Source of the DNA: BOG-994 sp049514215
Lineage (GTDB): Bacteria; Pseudomonadota; Gammaproteobacteria; Burkholderiales; Burkholderiaceae_D
Direction of reading: 5' to 3'
Assembly: GCA_049514215.1 (NCBI GenBank)
Contig: JBEKVI010000005.1
Coordinates: forward strand, 1-64,000
Length of the DNA: 64,000 nucleotides
Positions within the stretch are counted from its first letter, which is position 1. The number at the start of each line of letters is the position of its first letter. Positions 43,779-52,724 of this stretch are shown here, piece after piece. Made by a program: the position numbers and the translations under genes. The notes beneath the pieces were generated by a model. It saw only the letters and a program-made list of their open reading frames with translations, searched no databases and had not been told where the DNA came from.

Positions 43779-45728
43779 TCAGATGCGACAGGATACGCCA
43801 AGGAGGAACACGCGACCCGGCGTGTTGTAGCCGTCCACAAGGCTGTAGTGCCGGTCAAACGCATTCAAGAGACTCGCGCTAAGCGTCCATTCCGAATTGA
43901 CCCGGTAACGGGCCACCAGGTCGGTCACGCTGTAGCCGGGCAGCTGGATGCGCGCGAAGGTATTGATGTCGGAATCGATTCGCGCCCCGGCGGCGCGCAC
44001 ATCCACCGAGAACCTCCACGCCCCCAGAACGCGGGCAACGCCGAGATTGGCGTTGTGTGTGGCGCGCCGCAACAGCAGCTGGTCGGTCGCAACGTCGATC
44101 GGTCGCTGGAACGTGACGTTCCCGTAGAGCTGCCAATCCAGCCAGCGGGCGTGCGCCGAAACCTCCACGCCCTCCAAACGGGCTTCGTCGATGTTCTCGG
44201 GAATCTCGGTGGCGGAGTTAAAGGCGATCAGATCGTGGACCTGGCTGCGATAAAGCGAGATCCGCGCGCCTTCTGTTGCTTGTTCGTAGGCCAGTCCCAG
44301 TTCGGCGCTACGCGACTTCTCGGGCTTGAGATCCGGATTGCTCGCGCCGGGGAAGTAGAGATCATCGAAAGTCGGCGCATCGAATGCGGTGGAGACCTGG
44401 GCGATCGCCTTTAAGACGTCGGTCAGACGATAACCGTATCCAAGCAAGCCGCTCGTGGCCGATCCGAAGTCGGAGTAATGGTCGCCGCGCACGTTTGCCT
44501 GCAGCTGGTTTGCGCCGAACTCTCCCAGGTAGCCCGCAAAAACGCTATCCACATGTCTTGTGAACTCCTGCGTGTAGGACGTCGAATTGCCTTGCTCGTC
44601 GAGATGTTCGACACCGGCCGTGACTTTGTTCTGTGGATCCAGCGCCACGACATTGTTCCAGCTGAAGTCACCGGTGCGGCTTACGGTCGTGCCGATGTCG
44701 AACGACTCGGGAAACGAAGACGTGTTTGCGCTGCGATCCAGGGACGAGCCGAACTGAAGCGTCGTCGTCCAGGCTTGGCTCACGTGCAAACGGGCATAGA
44801 GCGTGGCGGCCTCGAGATCCGAGTGCTCCTCGTTCGTTTGGATTCTCCCGTTGTATGTCGGGTCGATGAACGTATAGTCCGTGGGATCGTCAAACGAGAG
44901 CCTGCCCCGGGTTCCGTAGTAGCGCAGACCCACTTCGGATTGACCGAACTGCTGCGAAAGGTGTGCGGCCACTGAGGTACTCTGGTAGGGATTGTCGTTG
45001 GGATTGGCAAACGGGGCGATCCCGGCGTTGATCGCGGAAAAACCATTCATGCCGTTGGTCGAGACGGCAATTCCCGCACGCGTTTGTGTGCCGGTGTCGC
45101 CCCAGGCTCCGTTGGCCGAGATCGCGAGGTTTCGGACCCGGTCGTTGCCGGCTTGCGCGTCGATCTGAACCCCTGTGGGTCCCGAGCCCCCGCGCGTGAA
45201 GATCTGGATCACGCCACCCACGGCCTGAGAGCCGTAGAGCGCAGAGACATTGCCGCGCACGATCTCGATGTGATCCACCTCATCGAGCATCATGTGCTGA
45301 AGCGAAGCACCACCGTCTTCAACCTGGTTCACGGGAATTCCGTCAATGAGAACCAGGGTCTGGTTGGAATTAAAGCCCCGCATGAAAATCGAGGACTGCG
45401 CGCCTAGGCCCCCGTTCTGGGCAACTTCGATTCCCGCCTGGCGCTCGAGCAGTGTCAACACATCGGTGGCCTGGCTGTTCTCGATGTCCTCGCGGGTGAT
45501 AACGCTCGCGCTCGGTAGCGTATCGCCTACGACCTGCTCGATGCGTGAAGCGCTGACCACGACCGGCTCAAGCGTGCTTGCCGAAGGGTCAGCCTGTGCC
45601 ATAGCGCGCGGCCCATACAACATGAATGCCAGTACCGCGACCTGACCGAGGCGCGTGCACAACGGGGTGCGGTTCTCCCACCTTGCGCCAAGCAGTACCC
45701 CCGGCTGGATTTTGTTTGGATCGTGCAT
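43779..45728 (-). CDS. btuB: TonB-dependent outer membrane cobalamin receptor
   Basis: 649-aa outer-membrane beta-barrel that imports vitamin B12 using TonB energy. A rather long signal region ends near AMAQA. A TonB-box-like LEPVVVSASR follows, then the plug domain (ASVITREDIENSQATDVLTLLERQAGIEV ... IFMRGFNSNQTLVLIDGIPVN) and a barrel ending with the expected aromatic-type strand VFLLGVSCRI. The start ATG at 45728 is preceded by GGGAGAA; the open frame further upstream is the riboswitch leader. It is the first gene of btuB-btuC-btuD. Confidence 0.94.
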   Translation of the reverse strand: MHDPNKIQPGVLLGARWENRTPLCTRLGQVAVLAFMLYGPRAMAQADPSASTLEPVVVSASRIEQVVGDTLPSASVITREDIENSQATDVLTLLERQAGIEVAQNGGLGAQSSIFMRGFNSNQTLVLIDGIPVNQVEDGGASLQHMMLDEVDHIEIVRGNVSALYGSQAVGGVIQIFTRGGSGPTGVQIDAQAGNDRVRNLAISANGAWGDTGTQTRAGIAVSTNGMNGFSAINAGIAPFANPNDNPYQSTSVAAHLSQQFGQSEVGLRYYGTRGRLSFDDPTDYTFIDPTYNGRIQTNEEHSDLEAATLYARLHVSQAWTTTLQFGSSLDRSANTSSFPESFDIGTTVSRTGDFSWNNVVALDPQNKVTAGVEHLDEQGNSTSYTQEFTRHVDSVFAGYLGEFGANQLQANVRGDHYSDFGSATSGLLGYGYRLTDVLKAIAQVSTAFDAPTFDDLYFPGASNPDLKPEKSRSAELGLAYEQATEGARISLYRSQVHDLIAFNSATEIPENIDEARLEGVEVSAHARWLDWQLYGNVTFQRPIDVATDQLLLRRATHNANLGVARVLGAWRFSVDVRAAGARIDSDINTFARIQLPGYSVTDLVARYRVNSEWTLSASLLNAFDRHYSLVDGYNTPGRVFLLGVSCRI

Positions 45729-45904
45729 GCAGCGTTCTCCCAGTTCTCCGCAGCCCCGCGGAGCAATCGTTTCGGAAGAGAGAACACCGGTAGATGACGC
45801 ATGCCACGGCCTGAAGCCCGCCTTCGAGCTCGTGCACGCCCCAAAAGGCGGTCGATTTCGCAGCAACGCTAGAAAGCCGGAGCACCACACACCCGTGGTG
45901 TCCC

Positions 45905-46085
45905 TCACGTCGCTTGGCCGGTATCCGGGCTGACAGGATGATCGCGCCGCCTTCCCATGCCGAAGGCACAGTGGCGTTGGCGCGACAGCATCGCCTTGAG
46001 CGATGCGCCTGCTTACCGTTGCGGGGGCAGCACAGGTTAGGTAGTCCGCAAACTCGCGCCCTACCCCCCTGTTTCCCGTTGAACT
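45905..46085 (-). ncRNA. Cobalamin riboswitch (adenosylcobalamin class)
   Basis: Read on the minus strand, the leader shows the hallmarks of a cobalamin riboswitch: the conserved core CTGCCCCCGCAACGGTAA (around 46010-46030), the CACTG...GGGAAGGCG element, and the B12 box AGCCCGGATACCGGCC at 45916-45931. It sits about 175 nt before btuB. A CACCAC/GTGGTG hairpin (45884-45900) right after the B12 box may be part of the switching platform. High B12 should turn the operon off. The rest of the 551-bp gap to 46279 holds only the unresolved promoters. Confidence 0.93.
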
Positions 46086-46279
46086 GCGCGTGCGGAACGC
46101 ACGCGCGAGCACCAAACGGCCAGAGTCTACGGGTTTGGACCAAATACCGTCAAACCCCGGCAGTCAGCGGCACAGCAAGGGCTCGATCGCGAGTAATTTC
46201 TCATTAATCGACGCCAAACGATTGTTTCTTATCGAGAAGTATGCTTGACGCCAGTTTCGAGCGCCCCTACCATTGGCCC

Positions 46280-46477
46280 ATGCTTGCCGATCTTGAACAA
46301 CTCGCCGAACGCATCGCCCAGTTGGCCGCGGTCACGCAACAACTACGCGGAGAAAATCAAGTTCTTCGGCAACAGCTAATCGATACGCAAGTCGAGGTGC
46401 GTTCCTTACGTTCAAGGCTCGATGCGGCGCGCCTGCGCATCGAGGCCTTGATCGAGCGCCTGCCCGCCACGGAATAG
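46280..46477 (+). CDS. TIGR02449-type small coiled-coil protein (ZapB-like)
   Basis: 65-aa protein that is almost entirely one coiled coil (LADLEQLAERIAQLAAVTQQLRGENQVLRQQLIDTQVEVRSLRSRL...). It lies 19 bp upstream of zapA, the usual position of the TIGR02449 family in betaproteobacteria and gammaproteobacteria. By analogy with ZapB it may bridge ZapA and the divisome, but that is inference. The ATG at 46280 gives the family's usual length. Confidence 0.85.
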   Translation: MLADLEQLAERIAQLAAVTQQLRGENQVLRQQLIDTQVEVRSLRSRLDAARLRIEALIERLPATE

Positions 46478-46496
46478 CCGCACGAGCGATCACCAG

Positions 46497-46823
46497 ATGA
46501 CCCAACGCCCCACGCAAATGTTGACCGTCAAGATTCTCGGACGCGAATACCGGCTCTCGTGCGCGGCCGAGGAGAAGGATGCACTGCTTGCCGCGGTCGC
46601 CTACGTCGATGAGAAAATGGTCGCCATTCGCGATCTCGGCAAGATTACCGGCAACGACCGCATCGCCGTATTCGCGGCACTGAACATTGCAAACGAGTTA
46701 TTGGCCGCGCGTGCGCCAGGCGGTGAACTATCCGACCTTGCCTTCGGGGAATTTAAGCGTAGAATTCAATCCATGAATGCGGCGCTTGACGCCGTGCTCA
46801 CTCCCCAAGAGAAGCTGTTCTAG
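46497..46823 (+). CDS. zapA: Cell division protein ZapA
   Basis: 108-aa FtsZ-associated protein that bundles FtsZ filaments at mid-cell. LTVKILGREYRLSCAAEEKDALLAAVAYVDEKM is the N-terminal ZapA domain, and AVFAALNIANELL plus the C-terminal helix form the dimer/tetramer coil. It follows the coiled-coil gene and precedes 6S RNA, the common proteobacterial order. Confidence 0.95.
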   Translation: MTQRPTQMLTVKILGREYRLSCAAEEKDALLAAVAYVDEKMVAIRDLGKITGNDRIAVFAALNIANELLAARAPGGELSDLAFGEFKRRIQSMNAALDAVLTPQEKLF

Positions 46824-46885
46824 CTTGGGGCCGGCCCAAGAGCCATCGGATTCCCCCAGTGCGGATTCGAAGCCTGTTGAGCTTA

Positions 46886-47060
46886 CCCTGCCGTGTTTGC
46901 TTTAGGTCAGATATTCCTTGAACCAATATGCGTTATCCGGTTGTGGAATGATTCCGTGACTGTTGAGATCGTCCCTCGTTGGATGAACCTGATGTCACGG
47001 TGACTGCGACCCCCTGGACCAACCGGTTCAGGATAATGACCTGGCGGCATCGGCGGGGCC
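46886..47060 (+). ncRNA. ssrS: 6S RNA
   Basis: Regulatory RNA that binds sigma-70 RNA polymerase in stationary phase by mimicking an open promoter. The position directly after zapA is diagnostic. CCCTGCCG (46886-46893) pairs with CGGCGGGG at the 3' end (47051-47058), followed inward by GGTC/GACC. TTGAACCA in the 5' half and GGTTCAGG in the 3' half recall conserved E. coli 6S segments, as does GGCGGCATC near the 3' end. Length about 175 nt. Exact ends are estimated. Confidence 0.85.
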
Positions 47061-47070
47061 CTTCTTCCAG

Positions 47071-47107
47071 CGACCGGCGACATCATTGTGCCGGTCGTTG
47101 TTTTTTA
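47071..47107 (+). terminator. Rho-independent terminator after 6S RNA
   Basis: Perfect 8-bp arms CGACCGGC (47071-47078) and GCCGGTCG (47090-47097) with an 11-nt loop, followed by TTGTTTTTTAT. It ends the zapA-6S RNA transcription unit. Confidence 0.92.
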
Positions 47108-47170
47108 TCTCAGTCCAGCGCGTCGGCCGCGCCGTTTACGCGACCCGCGCGGCGTTCCTCGCCGCAGGCT

Positions 47171-47650
47171 CTAGCGCTTTTTCGCGATGATCGCGCTGAT
47201 GGCTTTCCACTCGGACGGGGTCACGGGTGTGACCGAAAGACGGTTTCCCTTGCGCAACGTGATCATGTCCTTTAACGGCGCATGGGTTCGCAGTTCGCTT
47301 GGGGTGAGCGTTTCAAATTTGGATACGAAGCGAACGTCAACGCTGATCCAGCGCGGTGCTTCGGGCGTGGCACTGGCATCGAAGTATCCACTCGCCTTTT
47401 CGAATTGTGTGGGATCAGGATAGGCGGCCCGCGTGACCTCCGCAGTGCCGACGATGCCGGGCACGGCGCAGCTGGAATGATAGAAAAAGACCAGATCACC
47501 GAGCTGGACCTGGTCTCGAAGAAAATTGCGCGCCTGGTAATTGCGCACACCGGTCCAGGGAAACGAGCGTCGCGGCTCACGCTCCAACTCGTCGATGGCG
47601 AGCTCTTCGGGCTCTGACTTCATTAACCAGTAGCGGCGCGCAGCGGGCAT
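47171..47650 (-). CDS. EVE domain protein
   Basis: 159-aa single-domain protein of the EVE (PUA-like) family. RYWLMKSEPEELAIDELER, SFPWTGVRNYQARNFLRD, LGDLVFFYHSSCAVPGIVGTAEV and APRWISVDV are the expected family segments. EVE domains are thought to recognise modified bases in DNA or RNA. It converges on the 6S RNA terminator. Stand-alone housekeeping EVE proteins are common in proteobacteria, so a defence role is not implied. Confidence 0.93.
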   Translation of the reverse strand: MPAARRYWLMKSEPEELAIDELEREPRRSFPWTGVRNYQARNFLRDQVQLGDLVFFYHSSCAVPGIVGTAEVTRAAYPDPTQFEKASGYFDASATPEAPRWISVDVRFVSKFETLTPSELRTHAPLKDMITLRKGNRLSVTPVTPSEWKAISAIIAKKR

Positions 47651-47707
47651 GGCCGGTCTCCTTGAATGGAAGTCCTGCCATTATGTACCGAGGACGGGCG
47701 CGTTTAG

Positions 47708-47902
47708 ATGCCCGGGGCATTGCACTACAATACGGGGATGGTTGGAGTAGACGAGGGCTTTGTCTCGATGCCCTTGCTGATGCGTTGCGATGGGCCGCTT
47801 CACGCGGCCGTTGCCACCTCGGCAGCGTTGGGTTTTCCCAGCATACTCTTGGCACGCTCGCCCATGTTGACTCGGGTTACCCTTCTCCCGTCGGCCAGCT
47901 GA
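47708..47902 (+). pseudogene. Remnant of a TauE/SafE (TSUP) family transporter
   Basis: A 64-codon frame in the 411-bp gap between the EVE gene and kdoO. Residues 10-50 (GMVGVDEGFVSMPLLMRCDGPLHAAVATSAALGFPSILLA) read like one N-terminal TSUP repeat, in which GVGGGF, a PLL(M) helix and AVATSAALGFP are typical. The usual VGGG has become VDEG, the frame stops after about 50 residues of similarity, and the other membrane repeats are absent. I read it as a decayed fragment of a sulfite-exporter-like gene. The rest of the gap shows nothing supportable. Confidence 0.5.
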
Positions 47903-48061
47903 CTCGCTTTGCGACGTCGATCGTCCCGCTCGGCGGGCCGCGGTCTTAGCGAGCACGGTTGTGGCGTTCGCCGGGCCTCGTCTTGCTCACCGTCTTGCCG
48001 CGGCGTTTCGGAATCGTTTTTCCTTCGCAGTGTTGTTGATTCTTCTAGCCTCGTACATGAC

Positions 48062-48949
48062 ATGGAAAGTCGTTCACAGTTGGGCGTTACTCCGATTGAT
48101 ATCACGGCCTGGGACGACAAAGGGACGGTGAGCCCGCAGTGGCAGCAGGCATTGGAGACCGGCCAAGTCCTCTTCTGTCCTTCACTGCCTTTCGCGTTCA
48201 ACGAGCAGGAAAAGCGCTTTTTGGACTCGAGCTATTCGGATGCGCGCCGCAAGAGCATCTACATCCGCACCGACCGGCCGGGTTTGTTCGGCACGGAAGT
48301 CACGGGAAGCGAGCGCGACGCGTTGTATGGTCTGCTCAAGCGCTTCCAGGACCAGAGCATGGGCTTGCTCACGCATCTGTTTCCAGGATATGCGGGAAAA
48401 ATGCAGGCCACCGGCACGAGCTTTCGTCCACGTCCGACCGGCGAAGGCGCCGAGGCGCTTTCCTGGCGCAAGGACGATACGCGGCTGCATATCGACGCCT
48501 TTCCTTCCAATCCCACGCGCGGACTACGTATCCTGCGAGTCTTCTCCAATGTCGGGCATGCAGCGCGCGTCTGGCGTGTGGGTGAGCCCTTCGAGGCGAT
48601 GGCGCGCCATTTTCTGCCTCAAATTCCGCGGCCCCGGCCAAGGCTCGCCCACCTCTCGCACGCGCTTGGAATCACCAAGCGGGTCCGCTCGGCTTACGAC
48701 CACTACATGCTCTACCTGCACGACCTGGCCAAGGCCGACTTGGATTATCAGAGCCATTGCAGCCAGGTCACTGTGCCTTTCCCGCCGGGTTCGGCCTGGA
48801 TCTGCTTTTCCGACCAGGTGATGCACGCTGCGATGTCTGGTCAATTCATGATGGAACAGACCGTCCAGGTCTCCCTCGAGGCCCTAGGCTACCCCGAGCA
48901 GTCTCCGGTGGCCGTGCTTGAACGACTCACCGGACGGGTGCTTCTTTAG
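48062..48949 (+). CDS. kdoO: 3-deoxy-D-manno-oct-2-ulosonic acid (Kdo) hydroxylase
   Basis: 295-aa Fe(II)/2-oxoglutarate-type dioxygenase that hydroxylates Kdo of lipopolysaccharide at the 3 position, giving Ko (known from Burkholderia and Yersinia). Iron ligands appear as His143-x-Asp145 in RLHIDAF and a distal His255 in DQVMHAAM. TGTSFRPRP and SLEALGYPEQSPVAVLERL fit the family. The ATG at 48062 gives the usual length; the longer frame from 47909 runs through non-coding sequence. It acts on the inner-membrane lipid A-Kdo precursor. Confidence 0.88.
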   Translation: MESRSQLGVTPIDITAWDDKGTVSPQWQQALETGQVLFCPSLPFAFNEQEKRFLDSSYSDARRKSIYIRTDRPGLFGTEVTGSERDALYGLLKRFQDQSMGLLTHLFPGYAGKMQATGTSFRPRPTGEGAEALSWRKDDTRLHIDAFPSNPTRGLRILRVFSNVGHAARVWRVGEPFEAMARHFLPQIPRPRPRLAHLSHALGITKRVRSAYDHYMLYLHDLAKADLDYQSHCSQVTVPFPPGSAWICFSDQVMHAAMSGQFMMEQTVQVSLEALGYPEQSPVAVLERLTGRVLL

Positions 48950-48978
48950 GCCGCAGAGAACGACCCTATGCCCGAGCG

Positions 48979-50505
48979 CTAGCTTTTGGCGCCAAATCGT
49001 TCGCGCAGCACGTTCTTTTGGACCTTGCCCATGGTATTGCGCGGAAGTTCGTCGACAAAATAGATGCGTTTGGGAACCTTGAAGTTCGCAATGGCGGCCT
49101 TCAGAGCCGCAATGAGGGCCGCCTCGTCACGCGGTGCGCGCTCGGCGGGCACGACGACGGCCGTCACGGCCTCGCCGAAATCGGGATGGGCCACACCGAT
49201 CACGGCCGATTCGAGAACCCCAGGCAGCGCGTCCAGATAGGATTCGACCTCCTTGGGATAGACGTTGTAGCCTCCCGTAATGATGAGGTCCTTCGAGCGC
49301 CCGACGATGCTCAGATAGCCTTCCTTCTCGGTGCCTGGCTTTCCCCAGCAGCCCATGTCTCCGGTCTTAAAGTACCCGTCAGCGGTGAACTCCTCGAGCG
49401 TTTTTTCGGGCATACGCCAGTAGCCCGAGAACACATTGGGCCCCTTGACCTGAATGTTGCCCACCTCTTCGGGTTCGCACGGACGGTCTTGATCATCGAC
49501 GACGCGAACGCTAACCCCATCCAAGGGTTGGCCCACCGTGCCAGCCAATCTCGGGCCGGCATAGGGATTCGACAGAAGCATGACCGTCTCGGACATGCCG
49601 TAACGTTCGAGAATGGTATGACCGGTGCGCTCTCGAAAGGCCGCGAACGTCTCCTCCAGTAAGGGCGCCGAGCCGGACACAAACAGTCGGACGTTGCGGC
49701 ATACTTCGCCATCGAATCCGGGTTCGGCGAGCAGTCGGACGTAGAAGGTCGGCACACCCATGAAGACCGTGGTGCGGGGGAGCTCGTGCATGACGCGTCG
49801 CGGATCGAACCGATTGAGCAATATCATCTTGCTGCCGTTCAGCAGCGCCCCGTGGGCGGCGACAAAAAGGCCGTGAACATGAAACAAGGGAAGCGCATGC
49901 AAAAGGACGTCACCCGGCTGCCAGGCCCACGCATGTTTCAGGACCGCCGCGTTGGAGTACAGGTTGCCATGCGACAGCATGGCCCCCTTGCTCTTGCCGG
50001 TGGTCCCCGACGTGTACAGGATGGCCGCCAGATCGTCGGTCTGGCTCAAAACGGTGTCAAAGGTCCGACTCTCGAATTGAGCCCGTTCGAGCAAGCTGCC
50101 GTTGCGCTGATCTCCAAGCGTAAACACCTGTTTGGCTCCGGCCTTAAAGGCGATTCGCGACAGCCACGAGAAATCCTTGGGGCTGCACACGACACTGCGC
50201 GGCTGCGCATTGCCGAGAAAGTGGGCCAGTTCGGATTCGCGATAGGCGGGATTTAGCGGCAGATAGACCAGGCCTGCGCGAAGGCAGGCGAGATAGAGCA
50301 AGAGGGCTTCAGCGGACTTCTCCACCTGCACCGCGACACGATCGCCGGACACAAGACCGGAGCGGACAAACAGGTTGGCGATCATTGCGCTGGCGTGCTC
50401 GACGTCGGCGAAGCTGTAGTACAGCCCATCCTCGGTCTCGATCGCGCAGGCGCTCAGATCGGTGGGAAAGTGAGCGGACAGATGGCTATACAGATTGGCG
50501 TTCAT
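48979..50505 (-). CDS. matB: Malonyl-CoA synthetase
   Basis: 508-aa ANL-superfamily ligase converting malonate, ATP and CoA to malonyl-CoA. The AMP-binding P-loop is YTSGTTGKSKGAMLSHGNL, followed by ERYGMSET, YFKTGDMG, GRSKDLIITGGYNVYPKEVE and the C-terminal catalytic lysine region PRNTMGKVQKN. Malonate specificity is inferred mainly from the malonyl-CoA decarboxylase two genes upstream and the GntR regulator. It is the last gene of the three-gene operon, 18 bp after the hydratase-like gene. Confidence 0.9.
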   Translation of the reverse strand: MNANLYSHLSAHFPTDLSACAIETEDGLYYSFADVEHASAMIANLFVRSGLVSGDRVAVQVEKSAEALLLYLACLRAGLVYLPLNPAYRESELAHFLGNAQPRSVVCSPKDFSWLSRIAFKAGAKQVFTLGDQRNGSLLERAQFESRTFDTVLSQTDDLAAILYTSGTTGKSKGAMLSHGNLYSNAAVLKHAWAWQPGDVLLHALPLFHVHGLFVAAHGALLNGSKMILLNRFDPRRVMHELPRTTVFMGVPTFYVRLLAEPGFDGEVCRNVRLFVSGSAPLLEETFAAFRERTGHTILERYGMSETVMLLSNPYAGPRLAGTVGQPLDGVSVRVVDDQDRPCEPEEVGNIQVKGPNVFSGYWRMPEKTLEEFTADGYFKTGDMGCWGKPGTEKEGYLSIVGRSKDLIITGGYNVYPKEVESYLDALPGVLESAVIGVAHPDFGEAVTAVVVPAERAPRDEAALIAALKAAIANFKVPKRIYFVDELPRNTMGKVQKNVLRERFGAKS

Positions 50506-50523
50506 GGGCAGGTCAGACGCGTT

Positions 50524-51303
50524 TTAATGACCCCGGAAGGAAGGCGTGCGGCCCTCGAGAAAGGCGGACACCCCTTCTTGATGATCGCGCGTGTCGGCGT
50601 ACGAGAAGGCGGCGGCGCGCTCATCAGCGCTTAAGGGATCGGGGTTGTTGCACAGACGCGCGATCAAGGCCTTGTTCATTCGCGCCGCGATCGGTGCGGC
50701 CTCGGCGATCCTTTTTGCGGTAGACCCGGTTTCGGTTTCGATCGCGCCGTCTTCGACCACGCGCGTGACCAAGCCGCGTGCCAGGGACTCGGCGGCCGAG
50801 AGAATCCTGCCTTCGAGGAGCAACTCCAGCGTCACGGCTCGGCCAACGAGGCTCAAAAGCCCGGCTAGTTCATCGGGAGCCATCGGAAAACCCAGGCGGT
50901 TGATAGGGACACCGAGCCTCGCCGAAGTCGCGCAGATCCTTAAATCGCATCGGCCCGCGATCTCGAGACCGCCCCCAATACAGACCCCCTCGATCTTCGC
51001 AAGCGTCGGATGGGGACACGCACTGATGGCGTTTAGGGCTGGCGCGATGATCTGTTCATGGTAGGCCCGCAGGCGTTCCCGGTCACCGCGGACCTGGGGA
51101 AACTCGGCAATATCGGCGCCGCCGGCAAAGTGTCCTGCTGCACCTTGCACCACGACACAACGCAACGACAGGTCTCCCGAGAGCTCATCGAAGGCCGACT
51201 TAAGCGCCTGCCACATGGCGGCCGTGATCGCGTTGCGCCGCTCGGGATGCGACAAGGTAATCGTCGCGATGGTGTCGCGACGTTCTTTGAGTATCGCGTC
51301 CAT
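50524..51303 (-). CDS. Enoyl-CoA hydratase/isomerase family protein
   Basis: 259-aa crotonase-fold enzyme. HPERRNAITAAMW opens the fold, the oxyanion-hole segment is GHFAGGADIAEFPQV, and CIGGGLEIAGRCDLRICATSARLGVPINRLGFPMAPDE carries the second conserved block. Only one acidic residue is evident at the usual hydratase Glu positions, so the exact chemistry is open. It lies inside the malonate operon between the decarboxylase (4-bp gap) and matB. Standard matAB operons lack it. Start ATG at 51303 by family length. Confidence 0.86.
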   Translation of the reverse strand: MDAILKERRDTIATITLSHPERRNAITAAMWQALKSAFDELSGDLSLRCVVVQGAAGHFAGGADIAEFPQVRGDRERLRAYHEQIIAPALNAISACPHPTLAKIEGVCIGGGLEIAGRCDLRICATSARLGVPINRLGFPMAPDELAGLLSLVGRAVTLELLLEGRILSAAESLARGLVTRVVEDGAIETETGSTAKRIAEAAPIAARMNKALIARLCNNPDPLSADERAAAFSYADTRDHQEGVSAFLEGRTPSFRGH

Positions 51304-51307
51304 GTCT

Positions 51308-52666
51308 CTACAGGTACCGCCCGACTGCGCGCCCCACACGAGGCTCGCCAGACTGCAGGTGAATCAGGTTCTCGTCAAGGTCGGCCACGACATAACGGTA
51401 GTTCACCATCATCCCGAACGACTCGCGCATGCCCTTCTCCGAACGGTCGGCGCGCCAATTGATCCGTTCGATGCGGGCGCCATTGCCCAGGTGAAAACGC
51501 GCGACCGAATCGAAGGGTTGCCGATTTTGAAAACTACGTGCGAGATAGTGGGCGGCCAGGCGCTCTCCGAGTTCGCGGCGCGCGGCCAGGGTCTCGCTGC
51601 GTTCACCGTCAAAGCCCAGCCATGCGGCAACGTCGCCGCCGGCCAAGGAAAGCGGTCCTCCTGGGAGCTCGGAAAGTTGCCGCACCAGGCGCATGCCGAT
51701 GATGCCTGCGATCTCCTCGGCCACGCGCTGCTTGACCCAGTCAGCGAATCCCGGCATGGGCGAGAGCGTCGCAAAACGTTCCAGCTTGGGGAAACGTTCA
51801 CGGACCGCCTCAATGACGCGTTTCAGGAGGAAATTGCCGAAGCTGACGCCACGCAATCCTGGTTGCGTATTGGAGATCGAGTAGAACACCGCCCAGCGGA
51901 CTTTCTCCAGGTTTTCCAGCGGCGCATGTTCGTCCAGAAGTTCGCCCACGTCGCCGGCCAGATGCTCCAGCAGCGCAATCTCGACAAAAATGAGCGGCTC
52001 GTTGGGCAACTGCGGATGGAAGAAGGCGTAGCACTGACGATCCGAATCCAGACGGTTGCGAAGATCGTTCCACGAAGCGATTTCATGGACGGCCTCGTAG
52101 CGCATGAGCTTTTCAAGCAGGGATGCTGGGGAATCCCATGTGATGGGTCTTAGCTCAAGAAAACCGACGTCGAACCAGGCAGTGAACAGACTTCCCAGGT
52201 CGGCTGCGAGCGGCTCTAAGGCCTCGATGGCCTTTCTGTGACGCAGCATGTCCGATCGCAGCTGTACGAGAAAGCCCAGGCCGTCCGGCAGGGCATTGAA
52301 ACGTTTGAAAAAGCGAATGCGCGCGCCCTCCATCAACTCGGACAAATCTGCGCCTGACGCATCGAAGCGCGCCGCCTCCAGGGCAATGACGCGTAGGAGG
52401 ACGAGTCTTTCTTCATCGCTTGCCTCCTGGTAGCGCCGGATGAGCTCCAGCGCGTGTCTGCCGGCTTCGAGATCAGTCGGGCGGGCCTCGAAGCAGTGAC
52501 GGATCTCGCGGTGTAGTCGTCGAAGCGCCAGGGCGGACAAGGGAGGGTTGCTCGAGGACGAAGGGACCCCGGCCCCGCCCAGCCAGCGCGTCAAGCGTTG
52601 ACCCCAGGAGCGGCGCTCGGCGTCAACGGGGATGGATTGCTCTTGCAATTCAATAGGTTCGGACAT
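51308..52666 (-). CDS. Malonyl-CoA decarboxylase
   Basis: 452-aa MCD-family enzyme (MatA type) producing acetyl-CoA and CO2 from malonyl-CoA. The N-terminal helical domain covers about 40-180. The catalytic GNAT-like domain includes ITWDSPASLLEKLMRYEAVHEI, CYAFFHPQLPNEPLIFVEIAL, the serine-bearing VFYSISNTQPGLRGVSFGNFLLK, and the catalytic histidine in LAAHYL near the C-terminus. The ATG at 52666 is used; ATG 52690 is possible. First gene of the operon, divergent from the GntR gene. Confidence 0.94.
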   Translation of the reverse strand: MSEPIELQEQSIPVDAERRSWGQRLTRWLGGAGVPSSSSNPPLSALALRRLHREIRHCFEARPTDLEAGRHALELIRRYQEASDEERLVLLRVIALEAARFDASGADLSELMEGARIRFFKRFNALPDGLGFLVQLRSDMLRHRKAIEALEPLAADLGSLFTAWFDVGFLELRPITWDSPASLLEKLMRYEAVHEIASWNDLRNRLDSDRQCYAFFHPQLPNEPLIFVEIALLEHLAGDVGELLDEHAPLENLEKVRWAVFYSISNTQPGLRGVSFGNFLLKRVIEAVRERFPKLERFATLSPMPGFADWVKQRVAEEIAGIIGMRLVRQLSELPGGPLSLAGGDVAAWLGFDGERSETLAARRELGERLAAHYLARSFQNRQPFDSVARFHLGNGARIERINWRADRSEKGMRESFGMMVNYRYVVADLDENLIHLQSGEPRVGRAVGRYL

Positions 52667-52724
52667 GGACCAAGTCTCACTGGATAGCATTATCGGCAGA
52701 TGATCTGCCTACTTTCCGAATAAC

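Noticed and set aside
47171..47650. EVE-domain gene considered as part of a defence island
   Set aside because: No restriction, nuclease or other defence-type genes nearby; neighbours are housekeeping (6S RNA, kdoO).
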